Shown here: one piece after another, positions 1 to 8,733 of the stretch
Layout of the letters: the number at the start of each line of letters is the position of its first letter
How positions within the stretch are numbered: the first letter of the stretch is position 1
NCBI GenBank assembly: GCA_022793065.1
Contig: JAAWCE010000020.1
Location: 62,001-126,000, forward strand
Length of the DNA: 64,000 nucleotides
Reading direction: 5' to 3'
Source of the DNA: Lachnospiraceae bacterium
Lineage (GTDB): Bacteria; Bacillota; Clostridia; Lachnospirales; Lachnospiraceae
Program-made: the position numbers and the translations under genes
The notes under the pieces: generated by a model
Databases searched by the model: none
What the model was told of the DNA's origin: nothing
Seen by the model: the letters and a program-made list of their open reading frames with translations, nothing else

Positions 1-384
1 ATTTCCCTCCTGGTCTATCTCATCCCTGCCAATCTGCGCCGCCGGCAAGTGAAATTTCAATATTGCCTCCACCAGCCTCTCATACATATAAGGCTCAATA
101 TAATCATCGCTGTCCACAAATCCCACATATTGTCCGGAAGCATACTTTAACGCCAGATTCCTTGCAGAAGAAGATCCGCCGTTTTCCTTGTGATAAACCC
201 TGATACGCCTATCTTCTGCTGCAAGCCTGTCGCAAAGCGCCGCCGTTCCATCCGTGGAGCCGTCATCCACCAGCAGAATCTCCAGATGCTCATAGGTTTG
301 CGCCATAATGGAATATACACATCTTTCCAGATAAGAAACAATATTATATGCCGGTACAATGATAGTAAGCAGCGGTGTATCCAT
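1..384 (-). CDS. Glycosyltransferase family 2 (partial, C-terminus off the left edge)
   Basis: The first 128 codons of a GT-A fold family 2 glycosyltransferase are visible and the frame is still open at the window edge. Seen: an N-terminal strand of the type LLTIIVPAYN, the nucleotide-binding DDGSTDG at residues 40-46, NGGSSSARN at about 68-77, and the metal-binding DSDD at 91-94. Such enzymes move a sugar from an NDP-sugar to a lipid-linked acceptor on the cytoplasmic face of the membrane. It is the last visible gene of the exopolysaccharide operon, 47 nt after the GT4 gene upstream. Donor and acceptor cannot be told from sequence. Confidence 0.9.
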   Translation of the reverse strand, partial: MDTPLLTIIVPAYNIVSYLERCVYSIMAQTYEHLEILLVDDGSTDGTAALCDRLAAEDRRIRVYHKENGGSSSARNLALKYASGQYVGFVDSDDYIEPYMYERLVEAILKFHLPAAQIGRDEIDQEGN

Positions 385-431
385 GTTATCCCTTCCCTTT
401 CAATGCAAGACCCTGGCGGCGCCATGTTCCG

Positions 432-1661
432 TTACATTTCTCTTCCTGAATCTGCCAGTTTTCGGCCGCCATACTCTGACAAAATTTGTGCCGGAGCACA
501 GGGCGCCGGACGCCCATTTCTCTGCCTTACACCCTCATCCCACTTTTCCGCACAGGTTCCTATATGGGCCCCTGACAACTTCCCAATTAATTCCATCAGC
601 CTTTTCGCGGCATTTTCTCCATTCCACACTTCCGTAATCGTCTCATAGGCATTTCTGCCAAGCTTTCTATTCAGCAGCCTGTCCTTTGCCAGACGCTCCG
701 CCAGTGAAAATAGTTGTTCTTTTTTGCCATCCTCATAAATCAAACCGTTTACACCATTCTGTAACAGGAACGGCACAGCGCCAATCATATGATTTGCCAC
801 CACGGCGCACCCGCTGTTCATGGCCTCATTTGCCACCGCCCCCCAACCTTCCTTCCTGTCACTGGTAAACAAAAAGATATCCGCCTTCTCCATATACTGC
901 CGCACCTTTTCCGGCGGCTGGTACCCGCAAAAAGCAACCGAATCCCCCAATTTATACTGCTTTGCCAGTTCTTCCATTTGGGGACGCATCTGCCCGTCCC
1001 CAATTATATCCATATGAAAACGAATCCCTCTTTCTTTCAAGTGTCTGGCAGTCTCCACAGAAAGCTCAGGATGCTTCCAGTCAATCATCCTTGCCGCCCA
1101 CAGAACATAGGGCATCTTTTCCTCCCCATACCCTTTTTTCTCCAGAAGACTTTCTATCTCGTACTTTCTGGTCTCAGGAAAATATCCCCAGCAATACATC
1201 TTACCCGGATATGCCCTGACAATATGAAAATCCGAAGGCACATATGCGCCGGCACACAGGAGGTAAACCGGTGCTTTCCTGTATCTGGTGTGATCCAGAT
1301 ATTTCTTCCTTAATCCTCTGGGCGACACCGCTTTCCATTGCCCTGTCTTATATAAACGCTCGCTCATCCGTATAATCAATTTTCCGGCCTTTAACCGTTC
1401 CCAAATATAGGATTCCTCGTCCGTCCCTCCGAACAATAACACATCGCAATCCAAAATCAACCTTCTGCAAAATTCTTCTTCCTCATAAAAACAGCGTACA
1501 TATTCCGGACGCTCCGCCGCATGCCATCCCATCCGCACCCGCTCTTCTTCCATGGGTTCCGTCTGCACAAAAGTAAATTCTCCCTTCAGGAGCTCATTCA
1601 TTGCATTGCAAAAAGGAATCTGATGATGATTGATATAATTGGATACAAATGCAATCCTCAT
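432..1661 (-). CDS. Glycosyltransferase family 4 (GT-B fold)
   Basis: A 409-residue GT-B enzyme expected to transfer a sugar with retention during repeat-unit assembly. The C-terminal donor-binding half is clear: the strand around VLWAARMIDWKHPEL (about residues 186-200), IIGDGQ (219-224), and the E-x7-E pair at E271 and E279 within EGWGAVANEA. The N-terminal half is typical of acceptor-binding Rossmann domains and has no signal peptide. The last 45 or so residues are a low-complexity tail rich in Arg, Cys and Pro. The ATG follows a GGGGG Shine-Dalgarno. It lies 36 nt after another GT4 gene in the same operon. Specificity is unknown. Confidence 0.88.
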   Translation of the reverse strand: MRIAFVSNYINHHQIPFCNAMNELLKGEFTFVQTEPMEEERVRMGWHAAERPEYVRCFYEEEEFCRRLILDCDVLLFGGTDEESYIWERLKAGKLIIRMSERLYKTGQWKAVSPRGLRKKYLDHTRYRKAPVYLLCAGAYVPSDFHIVRAYPGKMYCWGYFPETRKYEIESLLEKKGYGEEKMPYVLWAARMIDWKHPELSVETARHLKERGIRFHMDIIGDGQMRPQMEELAKQYKLGDSVAFCGYQPPEKVRQYMEKADIFLFTSDRKEGWGAVANEAMNSGCAVVANHMIGAVPFLLQNGVNGLIYEDGKKEQLFSLAERLAKDRLLNRKLGRNAYETITEVWNGENAAKRLMELIGKLSGAHIGTCAEKWDEGVRQRNGRPAPCAPAQILSEYGGRKLADSGREM

Positions 1662-1697
1662 AGTTATCCCCCTGTCCCAATTACCGTCTTTCAGGCT

Positions 1698-3134
1698 TTA
1701 GTCCACTGCACGCTTAGATATCTTATCATAAATTTCAATCAACCGCCGGTAATTTTTATCCCTGTCATGGGTTTGCAAAGCTCGTTTTCTGGCGCTTGTA
1801 CAATATTCCCGCATCCTTCCTGGATTTCCCCACATTCCAATTACTGCCTCCGCCAGAGATTCAGAAATCCTGTCCGCTTCTCTTTTGGCTCCCAATGTCA
1901 AAACTTCTGCTCCCATCTGAAAGCCCTGGTATAAAATCCCATCCTCTCCCCCGGTAAACAGACTGGAAATCCCGCCCACATCCGCGCTCACACAGGGCAT
2001 CCCCAACAGCATAGCCTCGCCGAGAGAATTCGGGGAATTCTCTAACGCAGAAGGACAGAGATATAAATGACTGACCAGATACCTGTCCCGCATCTGTGCC
2101 GCATCCAGTCTCCCCAAAAAAGTCACCCGTTCTTCCAGACCATTTTCTTCCATCAATTTGATAAGATATTTCCCATATGCCGATAATTTCAGTCGTTCTT
2201 TCAAGGTGCCGCATCGCGTAACGCTGTTTCCAGCCACATACACTTTTGCGTCAGGGTATTCGGCAAGAATGGCCGGCAGTGCGGAAAGGACATAATGTAA
2301 TCCCTTTAAGGGATAATCTCCCTGACTGACAAAGATGGAATGGGGAATGCACTTATCCACATCCCATACCGGTCCGTAGAATTCCTTCCGCAATGTTTCA
2401 TTCATATGAAAGTAAATGCTCTCAGGATTCCATTTGGCAGAAAACTCCCTGTCCCACTCTGTTCTCCCAGTGATATTTCCCGCAAGACCAATGGCCTCCC
2501 TTTCCATTTCTCCCCGTCTTATAAATTTCTCCTTCTGCCGTACCAGACTATCCTGTTTCACATAATCTCTAAACGTCACGGAGCGAATCACATGTTCCGG
2601 CAAATTGGCGTTATAGGCCTCCGCATACAAAGTACAAAGTCCCTGGAGCCCTGCCAAAATTCTATCCTTCCTGGGAAAAACACGGCACATTGCCAGGGTA
2701 TGAGGATATTCGGTTCCAAAACAATGCACCAGATCAGGCTCCGCATCCTCAACAATGTTTTTCAGCCTTTCCTCTAATGTTCTATCATAGACTTCCGCAT
2801 GTCCCACATCTTCTCCAAAACCATAACACACAATTTCCCCCTTGGGGGTACCAATCACCGTTTTGTAAATTCCCCTTGACCATAACTGTCCCTGGTTCCG
2901 TATCTCTTTTTCCTCTCCAACCGCCGTTTTCCATACCTCAGGAAAACTTTTCCATTCCTTAGGAAAAATCTTCCCTGCCGGAAAGGCCACAGATAGCTCT
3001 ATTCCGTTTTCCTGCCGCCGTTTTAACAGCGCATCCGCCAGGCCGCTAAGCCACCCTTCCTTATTGGATGCCTCCATATGCAGTTGCTCCGCAATCACGG
3101 GCAGCATGATATTACATAACCATAATACCTTCAT
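1698..3134 (-). CDS. Glycosyltransferase family 4 (GT-B fold)
   Basis: A 478-residue GT4-type enzyme. Seen: N-terminal MKVLWLCNIMLP, a middle segment HCFGTEYPHTLAMCRVFP, the linker into the C-terminal domain (IFVSQGDYPLKGLHYVLSALP), and the catalytic E-x7-E within LENSPNSLGEA followed by GMPCVSADVGG. The frame is open 14 codons further upstream, but the ATG at 3134 has AGGGG eight bases away and the extra codons do not look like this family, so 3134 is chosen. That ribosome site is part of a hairpin/Shine-Dalgarno cassette seen elsewhere in the window. Probably adds a residue to the lipid-linked repeat unit; donor unknown. Confidence 0.88.
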   Translation of the reverse strand: MKVLWLCNIMLPVIAEQLHMEASNKEGWLSGLADALLKRRQENGIELSVAFPAGKIFPKEWKSFPEVWKTAVGEEKEIRNQGQLWSRGIYKTVIGTPKGEIVCYGFGEDVGHAEVYDRTLEERLKNIVEDAEPDLVHCFGTEYPHTLAMCRVFPRKDRILAGLQGLCTLYAEAYNANLPEHVIRSVTFRDYVKQDSLVRQKEKFIRRGEMEREAIGLAGNITGRTEWDREFSAKWNPESIYFHMNETLRKEFYGPVWDVDKCIPHSIFVSQGDYPLKGLHYVLSALPAILAEYPDAKVYVAGNSVTRCGTLKERLKLSAYGKYLIKLMEENGLEERVTFLGRLDAAQMRDRYLVSHLYLCPSALENSPNSLGEAMLLGMPCVSADVGGISSLFTGGEDGILYQGFQMGAEVLTLGAKREADRISESLAEAVIGMWGNPGRMREYCTSARKRALQTHDRDKNYRRLIEIYDKISKRAVD

Positions 3135-3163
3135 TTTATACCCCTTGTACGCTATGGCGCACA
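3135..3163 (-). repeat. Hairpin/Shine-Dalgarno cassette, copy A1
   Basis: Read on the minus strand: TGTGCGC, loop CATA, GCGTACA (one G-U pair), then AGGGGTATAAA directly before the ATG of the GT4 gene. Same layout as seven other copies in this window, with a different but still paired stem. Confidence 0.6.
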
Positions 3164-3200
3164 TCAATTCAAACATTCACTGTAAATATCCAATTCATTC

Positions 3201-4334
3201 TCAATGAAATATCCAGTTCAAATAAGGAAGCAGCCTTACATCCACAGCATACATCCCCTTTAAAAGCATCCAGAAATAAATCCCAAAAGCGCCAATGACT
3301 CCAACGCCGCATAACCTGGAAAACCAGCCTTTTTCCCTCTTCCTGAATAACCCTGGAATCAGAAATATCTGAGAAATAATCATATAATATCCCACTCTGG
3401 ACACTTCCGGAATAAAAGAGCCGCAGCAATATACCACCAACCCAAACAAATTGAGAAAGAAGTAAAAGCGATTTGCCAGTTCGTCCTTCCATGCTTGCCT
3501 GTAACAAACCAAACAGAGGGCCAATACTCCAACACATTTCATAATATTGGCATAGGACAGCTCTCCGGAATCAAACATGGAATCTCGATAATAGGGATAA
3601 AAATAAAATATAATCTCCCTATAATAATTTTGCCCGAAAATCAAAGTGGCAACAAAGAAGCCTCCTGCCATATAATGCCATTTCTTCAGACGAACCGCCG
3701 CCAGGAACCGTGCCGACAAATATACCGGAATCACCAGCAGCACAGATTTATGAAACAGAGCGCCGGCCAAAATCCATAATATGAATTTCCCATATTCCCC
3801 CCGCAGCACATACTTCATGGAATAAAGCGCCACAGCCAGGGCAAAGTAATACCTAACCGAATTTAAACTATTAAAATAATATCCCCCTGTCATCAAGAGA
3901 TACAGCGAAAATGCAAAACAACTCCCCTGGTCCCGCAGGGCTTTTACAAAAAAGAAAACCGTCACAATGGAAAAAAGCGCAAATACTGGCAGATAATTGT
4001 CATAGCCAAACAATTGCTGCATCCATTTTACAATATAATTAAAACCCACTTCCGAAGAAACATATCTCCCCTGGGCAATCAGCTTAAAATTGTCCCTGTA
4101 AACCCAATAGTCGTTTCCAACCGCAATTCTACATGCCGACACAGCCGTCAAAAGACAATAAATTGCAGAAATGGCAATCATATTTCTGGCCTGTTGCCTG
4201 TCATAACCAGGCATCCTGCCAAACTGCCTGCCGCCGCGAATATAATCAGGCACATATTCCCTGTTGTCCACCCACAACCCCAGCGCCACCGTAACCACAG
4301 TCAGCAAAATATAAACCAACGCACTCTGTTCCAT
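3201..4334 (-). CDS. EpsG-family polysaccharide polymerase/export membrane protein
   Basis: A polytopic inner-membrane protein of about 377 residues with around ten hydrophobic segments, the EpsG/Wzy-like architecture that polymerises lipid-linked repeat units outside the cell. Visible family-type features are the early loop GNDYWVYRDNF (an acidic loop after TM2), EVGFNYIVKWMQQLFGYDNYLPVF, and ALFHKSVLLVIPVYL, where the His-Lys in a late loop is typical. The frame extends 39 codons upstream and overlaps the previous gene; the ATG at 4334 is preferred because GGGG lies six bases upstream and the first transmembrane helix begins soon after. ATG at 4391, overlapping the upstream stop, is an alternative. 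Only one polymerase candidate of this kind is visible in the operon. Confidence 0.82.
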   Translation of the reverse strand: MEQSALVYILLTVVTVALGLWVDNREYVPDYIRGGRQFGRMPGYDRQQARNMIAISAIYCLLTAVSACRIAVGNDYWVYRDNFKLIAQGRYVSSEVGFNYIVKWMQQLFGYDNYLPVFALFSIVTVFFFVKALRDQGSCFAFSLYLLMTGGYYFNSLNSVRYYFALAVALYSMKYVLRGEYGKFILWILAGALFHKSVLLVIPVYLSARFLAAVRLKKWHYMAGGFFVATLIFGQNYYREIIFYFYPYYRDSMFDSGELSYANIMKCVGVLALCLVCYRQAWKDELANRFYFFLNLFGLVVYCCGSFIPEVSRVGYYMIISQIFLIPGLFRKREKGWFSRLCGVGVIGAFGIYFWMLLKGMYAVDVRLLPYLNWIFH

Positions 4335-4383
4335 ACTAATCCCCATGCCGCCTTTGGACGGCTCAAATAGAAATCGTGACCGT

Positions 4384-5163
4384 TCAGCCATTCCCTTCAG
4401 AAATTCCCGCCCGCATCCATTTATAAGCCTGCCGCAGCATAACCTCCGCACAAACCTTGTTCCGATGGGCCAGCAAAAACCTTAACGCCATCGCTCCTGC
4501 AAGATTTCCGTACAAATAACGGTACAACACCCCTCTGTCATAAAAAAACTTTTCATCATACCCCTGAAACCAGGTGGACTGACCGGAAGTTTCCCTCGCA
4601 ATGGTAACGGGCGCCGTATATACGCTATACCCCTTATCCATAAACTCTTTTAAAAACAGACTATCCTCTCCATTGCTGTATTTTGCGCCGCCGCCAAACA
4701 AAAGCGAAAAAGTGACCCCCGATGAAATCAGGCTGTCTCTGCGCACTCCAAAACTCACCGCTCCATATCTGCCGCAATTATACCAATAGACTTTTTTTCT
4801 TTCGGTTATATGATAAGTTCTCCGGGCCTCTTCCACCTCCACATTGAAAAGAATCATGTCTGCTTTGGGATTCCTCTTAAATTCATCACTGACCGCCTCT
4901 CCATACCCCGGTTCATACACCAGATCCCCGTCGGCAAATAGACAAATATCTCCATCCGCCCTTAAAATAGCCTCATTGCGGCTCCTTCCTACGCCTCTGT
5001 CCGGAAAGGAGTAAAAACGTATCAAGTGGTTTCCATGTCTTTCTTCTTCATAGCCTAACTTACCGCATTGATTGATAATCACCGCATCCGAAGAAAGCCG
5101 CATCCGCCGCACCAATGCTCCAATCTCTTCCTCCATCACTGACGCCAACACCTGTACCCGCAT
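4384..5163 (-). CDS. Glycosyltransferase family 2, divergent
   Basis: A 259-residue GT-A type transferase lacking the usual IIVPVYN opening; it begins MRVQVLASVMEEE and carries IINQCGK, then GVGRSRNEAILRADGDICLFADGDLVYEPGY, where FADGD is the metal-binding DxD equivalent. A later NGEDSLFLKEFMDKGYSVY is the usual acceptor-side ED motif. The C-terminal 50 residues are amphipathic and basic and probably sit on the membrane. It lies between the co-polymerase gene (62-nt gap) and the EpsG-like gene, so it should act on the same polysaccharide. Confidence 0.8.
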   Translation of the reverse strand: MRVQVLASVMEEEIGALVRRMRLSSDAVIINQCGKLGYEEERHGNHLIRFYSFPDRGVGRSRNEAILRADGDICLFADGDLVYEPGYGEAVSDEFKRNPKADMILFNVEVEEARRTYHITERKKVYWYNCGRYGAVSFGVRRDSLISSGVTFSLLFGGGAKYSNGEDSLFLKEFMDKGYSVYTAPVTIARETSGQSTWFQGYDEKFFYDRGVLYRYLYGNLAGAMALRFLLAHRNKVCAEVMLRQAYKWMRAGISEGNG

Positions 5164-5225
5164 TTTTTACCCTTCCATCTCTCAGTTTACACCGGTTTAT
5201 TTTGCTGCTTTTGTCTCCGGCCCTT

Positions 5226-6371
5226 TCACTTTCGTCCAAACCTTTTTAACGAAAACCCATAGTACCATCGAATCAGCTTCTCGTCCGCCTGCCACAAAAT
5301 CGCCGCCGTCACATTACAATCCTGTTGCCGTAAAACTTCCAAAACATGGGCAAACTGCCTGCCGCCGTGAGCGCCCGCCCTCACTGCCAGCAATATCCCC
5401 TCTGCTTCCCGCAGCCTTCTACAGTTTTCAGGGTGCGCCATGGGGCTAGATACTGCAAACCATCCTGGGTTTTGGGCTTCACTTTCGTCTCCTGACGTTA
5501 TGGCAGCCTGGGCGCATTTTAGCTTCAATGCTTTTAACACTTCCTCCGCGTCCACCTCTTCCTGTACCGCACAGACAGCCACCTTTTTCATCAGCGCATC
5601 TTCCCGGTTACAGTTTCCCCCTTCTGCACTCCCCTCTGTACTGAAAAAATATCGCAGATTTTCTGACAGTTCATTACTCTCTATGGTTCCCAATGACTTT
5701 ACGCCATAACGTTTCCACAGCAAATCAGGCAGTCGGATGCCGTCTTCCCCCGTAATATGCAGCAAAACCGCCACAATGGCAAAAAAGAAGGACAGCACTG
5801 CACTCAATGCAAACGCCCTTCCCACCCGCACATCCGGAATTACCTCTTTGGCGGTCTTACCCGGATCTATCACCATAATAGACGCAATTTCCCGTATTTC
5901 CCGGGCAAATTCCTCTGTCATTGCCGCTTCTACCCCGCGGGCAATCCACAGGCTTTTCTCCGGACTTTCCGTTGTCACCACAGTGGAAGGAACTCTAAGA
6001 TCCGATGCCAGAAAAGCCTTCAACATTCCTGCCAACTCTTCATTCTCCGGTACAGGGCCGTTTCCCCCCTCTGCGCTTTCCTCAAGATGTGACCGCACCG
6101 CATCCAGAAACATCTGTGACTGCAAATACGTATTCCAACTTGTTTCATTGATATACACGGCCCCCACATCTTTTTCTTCCGCCGCATATGCCACCTGATA
6201 AATTGAAGTAACCGCATATGGACGCTCTTTGTGCAGCAATACGTTTTTCACATAGTACCCGCCCCCAAACAGCCCCGTTCCCAGCAATACAACCGCTGCT
6301 ATCAGCGGAACCCTGCGGCACATACATAGCATGGTCAGGCGCAGATCAAAAGGTTCCTTGCCATATATCAT
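5226..6371 (-). CDS. Wzz/CpsC-like polysaccharide co-polymerase with a degenerate kinase-like C-terminal domain
   Basis: A 381-residue protein with the co-polymerase layout: a short cytoplasmic start, TM1 (about residues 22-40, VPLIAAVVLLGTGLFGGGYYV), an extracytoplasmic alpha/beta region, and TM2 (about 195-215, FALSAVLSFFFAIVAVLLHI). After TM2 comes a cytoplasmic domain of about 160 residues that follows the strand pattern of bacterial tyrosine kinases (KKVAVCAV, then GILLAVRAGAHGGRQFAHVLEVLR, then VTAAILW), but the Walker A loop is absent and the Tyr cluster is missing. Chain-length control is the inferred role. The start at 6371 has GGAGGTG five bases upstream; a 14-codon upstream extension reads through the leader hairpin and is rejected. 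Confidence 0.8.
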   Translation of the reverse strand: MIYGKEPFDLRLTMLCMCRRVPLIAAVVLLGTGLFGGGYYVKNVLLHKERPYAVTSIYQVAYAAEEKDVGAVYINETSWNTYLQSQMFLDAVRSHLEESAEGGNGPVPENEELAGMLKAFLASDLRVPSTVVTTESPEKSLWIARGVEAAMTEEFAREIREIASIMVIDPGKTAKEVIPDVRVGRAFALSAVLSFFFAIVAVLLHITGEDGIRLPDLLWKRYGVKSLGTIESNELSENLRYFFSTEGSAEGGNCNREDALMKKVAVCAVQEEVDAEEVLKALKLKCAQAAITSGDESEAQNPGWFAVSSPMAHPENCRRLREAEGILLAVRAGAHGGRQFAHVLEVLRQQDCNVTAAILWQADEKLIRWYYGFSLKRFGRK

Positions 6372-6404
6372 TCTTACACCTCCATGTCCGCCGGAGGCGG
6401 GCAC
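6372..6404 (-). repeat. Hairpin/Shine-Dalgarno cassette, copy A2
   Basis: Minus strand: GTGCCCGCC, loop TCC, GGCGGACAT, then GGAGGTGTAAGA and the ATG of the co-polymerase gene. One C-A mismatch and one G-U pair in the stem. The stem sequence differs from copy A1 while the Shine-Dalgarno block is the same. Confidence 0.6.
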
Positions 6405-6434
6405 TAATTTCAATAAAAAGTTTCCTTTTCAGGC

Positions 6435-7919
6435 TTAGAAGTTCTCTTCGCCCTCCCCTCTTCTCTGCTTTTCTTCCCTCAAGGCGGTAATTTGTTCCTC
6501 TTCCACCCCTTCCGTGCTGTCTGGCCAGAACAAAATTTTTAATGTCAGCAGCATCAGTTTCACATCCAGCAGAACGGAATAGTTCTCAATATAAGTCAAA
6601 TCAAGCTTTAATTTATCATAAGGAGAAGTGTTATATTTGCCATAAATCTGTGCAAATCCCGCAAGTCCCGCCTTCACCTTCATGCGATAGACAAATTCCG
6701 GCATAAGCGCCACATACTTTTCAATAATTTCCGGCCGCTCCGGTCTCGGACCTACAAAAGACATATCCCCCTTCAAAATGTTGATTAGCTGAGGTAATTC
6801 ATCAATCCTGCATTTTCTTATCACCTTTCCAATGGGTGTAATGCGATCGTCATTTTTCCGGGCAAGCCTGGCCACGCCGTCCTTTTCCGCGTCGGCCCGC
6901 ATACTGCGAAACTTCATTATATAGAACTTTCTCTGATTTTGAGTACACCGCATCTGCTTGTACAAAATGGGGCCGCCGTCATAGAGTTTGATTGCTATGG
7001 CGGTGACGAGCATAAAGGGTGAAGTGACCAGCAGCAAAATCAATGCGCACACAATATCCATAAGCCTTTTAATACAGCGCTGTTCCACCGTAAGACTGTA
7101 TTCCCTGGTAAGCAGCAGCGGCGTGTCAAACACATGCAGTTCTTCCGCTCCCATCAAAATCACATCCGTTATCTTAGGCACCATGTAAACCCTGATAGAA
7201 TTTCCATAACAGAATTTAATCAGCGGCGTCCTCTCTTCTACGGAAATGTCCCCCAGCACAACCCCATTACATTCTCCCCTCTCATATGCCTGCCGGATCA
7301 CATGGCATACCTGCTCCACGCCTTCCTTGACGGAAATCGTTTTGGTGATCGTATACTTATCCTTGCGGCTTTCAAATTTACCGCAAATTCCGTCAATGGG
7401 CCTGTCCCCATGCACCAGCAAAAGCCTTCGGGGCGGAAAAATAGCGCGGTAAAGACGGTTTGCCGCATTGATATATACAATTACAATAATTATCTGTTCC
7501 ACCATCATAACCAGGAACACATCCGGAATAAACAGTTGATATGCCATTACAGAAAGCTCGGCGTAAATAAAAATGTTAGCCATCAAAGTAGCAAACACCT
7601 GCGAAAATATGACTTCCGCATTTTTCAGATATCCCAGGCGCATTCCTCCGTACATGGTAGATAACAAAAACAATACGAAAGCATATATGGCAATTTCAAG
7701 CAAATGCCCCTTGAACCAAAAGTATCTCAACTCTTCCACCACACTATATTTAAAATGGAACAGCCAATGATATGCAAACACCCCTATTTCCAATCCCAGG
7801 CAGATTGCCGTCAGACTCAGATTAATCAATCTCTTAAAAGTTTCCAGTTTTCTAAGCTTTTCTTCGTTGGTATTTATTCTCAAACCAGGGCTCCTTCCTA
7901 TATGAAAGTTGATTGGCAT
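6435..7919 (-). CDS. Polyprenyl-phosphate sugar phosphotransferase (exopolysaccharide priming enzyme)
   Basis: A 494-residue priming transferase of the WbaP/CpsE type that puts the first sugar-phosphate onto undecaprenyl phosphate. Seen in order: an N-terminal block of four hydrophobic helices (about residues 30-145), a Rossmann-like middle domain (LLVHGDRPIDG), the re-entrant helix after KRLMDIVCALILLLVTSPFM (about 285), KFRSMRADAEKDG, RKCRIDELPQLINILKGDMSFVGPRPERPE (about 380-410, with the catalytic DE and the PRP motif), and KAGLAGFAQIYGKYN. The ATG at 7919 has GGGG at good spacing; a GTG five codons earlier is possible. It starts repeat-unit assembly for this cluster; the sugar cannot be read from sequence. 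Confidence 0.92.
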   Translation of the reverse strand: MPINFHIGRSPGLRINTNEEKLRKLETFKRLINLSLTAICLGLEIGVFAYHWLFHFKYSVVEELRYFWFKGHLLEIAIYAFVLFLLSTMYGGMRLGYLKNAEVIFSQVFATLMANIFIYAELSVMAYQLFIPDVFLVMMVEQIIIVIVYINAANRLYRAIFPPRRLLLVHGDRPIDGICGKFESRKDKYTITKTISVKEGVEQVCHVIRQAYERGECNGVVLGDISVEERTPLIKFCYGNSIRVYMVPKITDVILMGAEELHVFDTPLLLTREYSLTVEQRCIKRLMDIVCALILLLVTSPFMLVTAIAIKLYDGGPILYKQMRCTQNQRKFYIMKFRSMRADAEKDGVARLARKNDDRITPIGKVIRKCRIDELPQLINILKGDMSFVGPRPERPEIIEKYVALMPEFVYRMKVKAGLAGFAQIYGKYNTSPYDKLKLDLTYIENYSVLLDVKLMLLTLKILFWPDSTEGVEEEQITALREEKQRRGEGEENF

Positions 7920-7974
7920 AAAAGCCCCTATCACAACATATGATTCTTAGTATATCACAAAACCCCCCGTATTA

Positions 7975-8733
7975 CTATACCCTTCTTTTTACGGCCCGTA
8001 TGGCCCAAAAACAGAAATGATACATACTGCAAAAAATACCCAGCCCTTCTACCTTGCGATATAGATTCCAAATGCGTCGCACCGCCTCTAACTTATTAGA
8101 AGAAAGTGTTTTTCCAGGTCTTCGGTATTTTACCAGATTCTCATCCAACCCATACGCCAGGTATCCGCTGCGCAGCACTTGAAACCATAACGCGGTATCC
8201 TCACTTTTTACCACGGGCATCTCCAACTGTTTCTTTTGAATTTTCTCCGTGTCAAACATAACGGTGGTGGTAAATATGGTCGTATTGCTCAAAGCCTGCC
8301 TGTAGCTCAAAGTCTCCGGCACATGCACCACCTTTCCGGTTCCCCTGCCCTGCTCGTCGGCAAATTCATATCCGGTAAACGCAAACGCCGCGCCCTTCTC
8401 TTTCATAAACCCCAGCTCCCGCTCCAGTTTTTCCGGCATCCATAAGTCATCCGCATCCAAATACGCAATATATCTCCCTTGGGCTTCTTGTATCCCTCTG
8501 TTCCTTGCATTTGCAGCTCCCAGATTGCACGGCTGCTTCAGAAGGCGTATTCTTTTATCTCCTGTTTGAGCCATATACTGTTCAATCCGCGCAGCCGTTG
8601 CGTCACTGCTTCCGTCTTCCACCAGAAGAAGCTCCCATGAGGCATATGTCTGTGCCCTTACGCTTTCCAAAGTCTCTTCGATATATTTTTCTACATTATA
8701 AACAGGTACAATAATACTGATGAAATCATCCAT
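7975..8733 (-). CDS. Glycosyltransferase family 2
   Basis: A 252-residue GT-A enzyme with all core motifs: SIIVPVYNVEKYIEETLESV at the start, VEDGSSDAT (about residues 38-46), NLGAANARNRGI, AYLDADDLWMPEKLE (DxD at about 95) and a late KSEDTALWFQV, the ED motif of the acceptor side. Its start overlaps the end of the membrane-protein gene upstream by 8 nt, suggesting translational coupling. It probably adds a residue to the growing lipid-linked oligosaccharide. Confidence 0.9.
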   Translation of the reverse strand: MDDFISIIVPVYNVEKYIEETLESVRAQTYASWELLLVEDGSSDATAARIEQYMAQTGDKRIRLLKQPCNLGAANARNRGIQEAQGRYIAYLDADDLWMPEKLERELGFMKEKGAAFAFTGYEFADEQGRGTGKVVHVPETLSYRQALSNTTIFTTTVMFDTEKIQKKQLEMPVVKSEDTALWFQVLRSGYLAYGLDENLVKYRRPGKTLSSNKLEAVRRIWNLYRKVEGLGIFCSMYHFCFWAIRAVKRRV

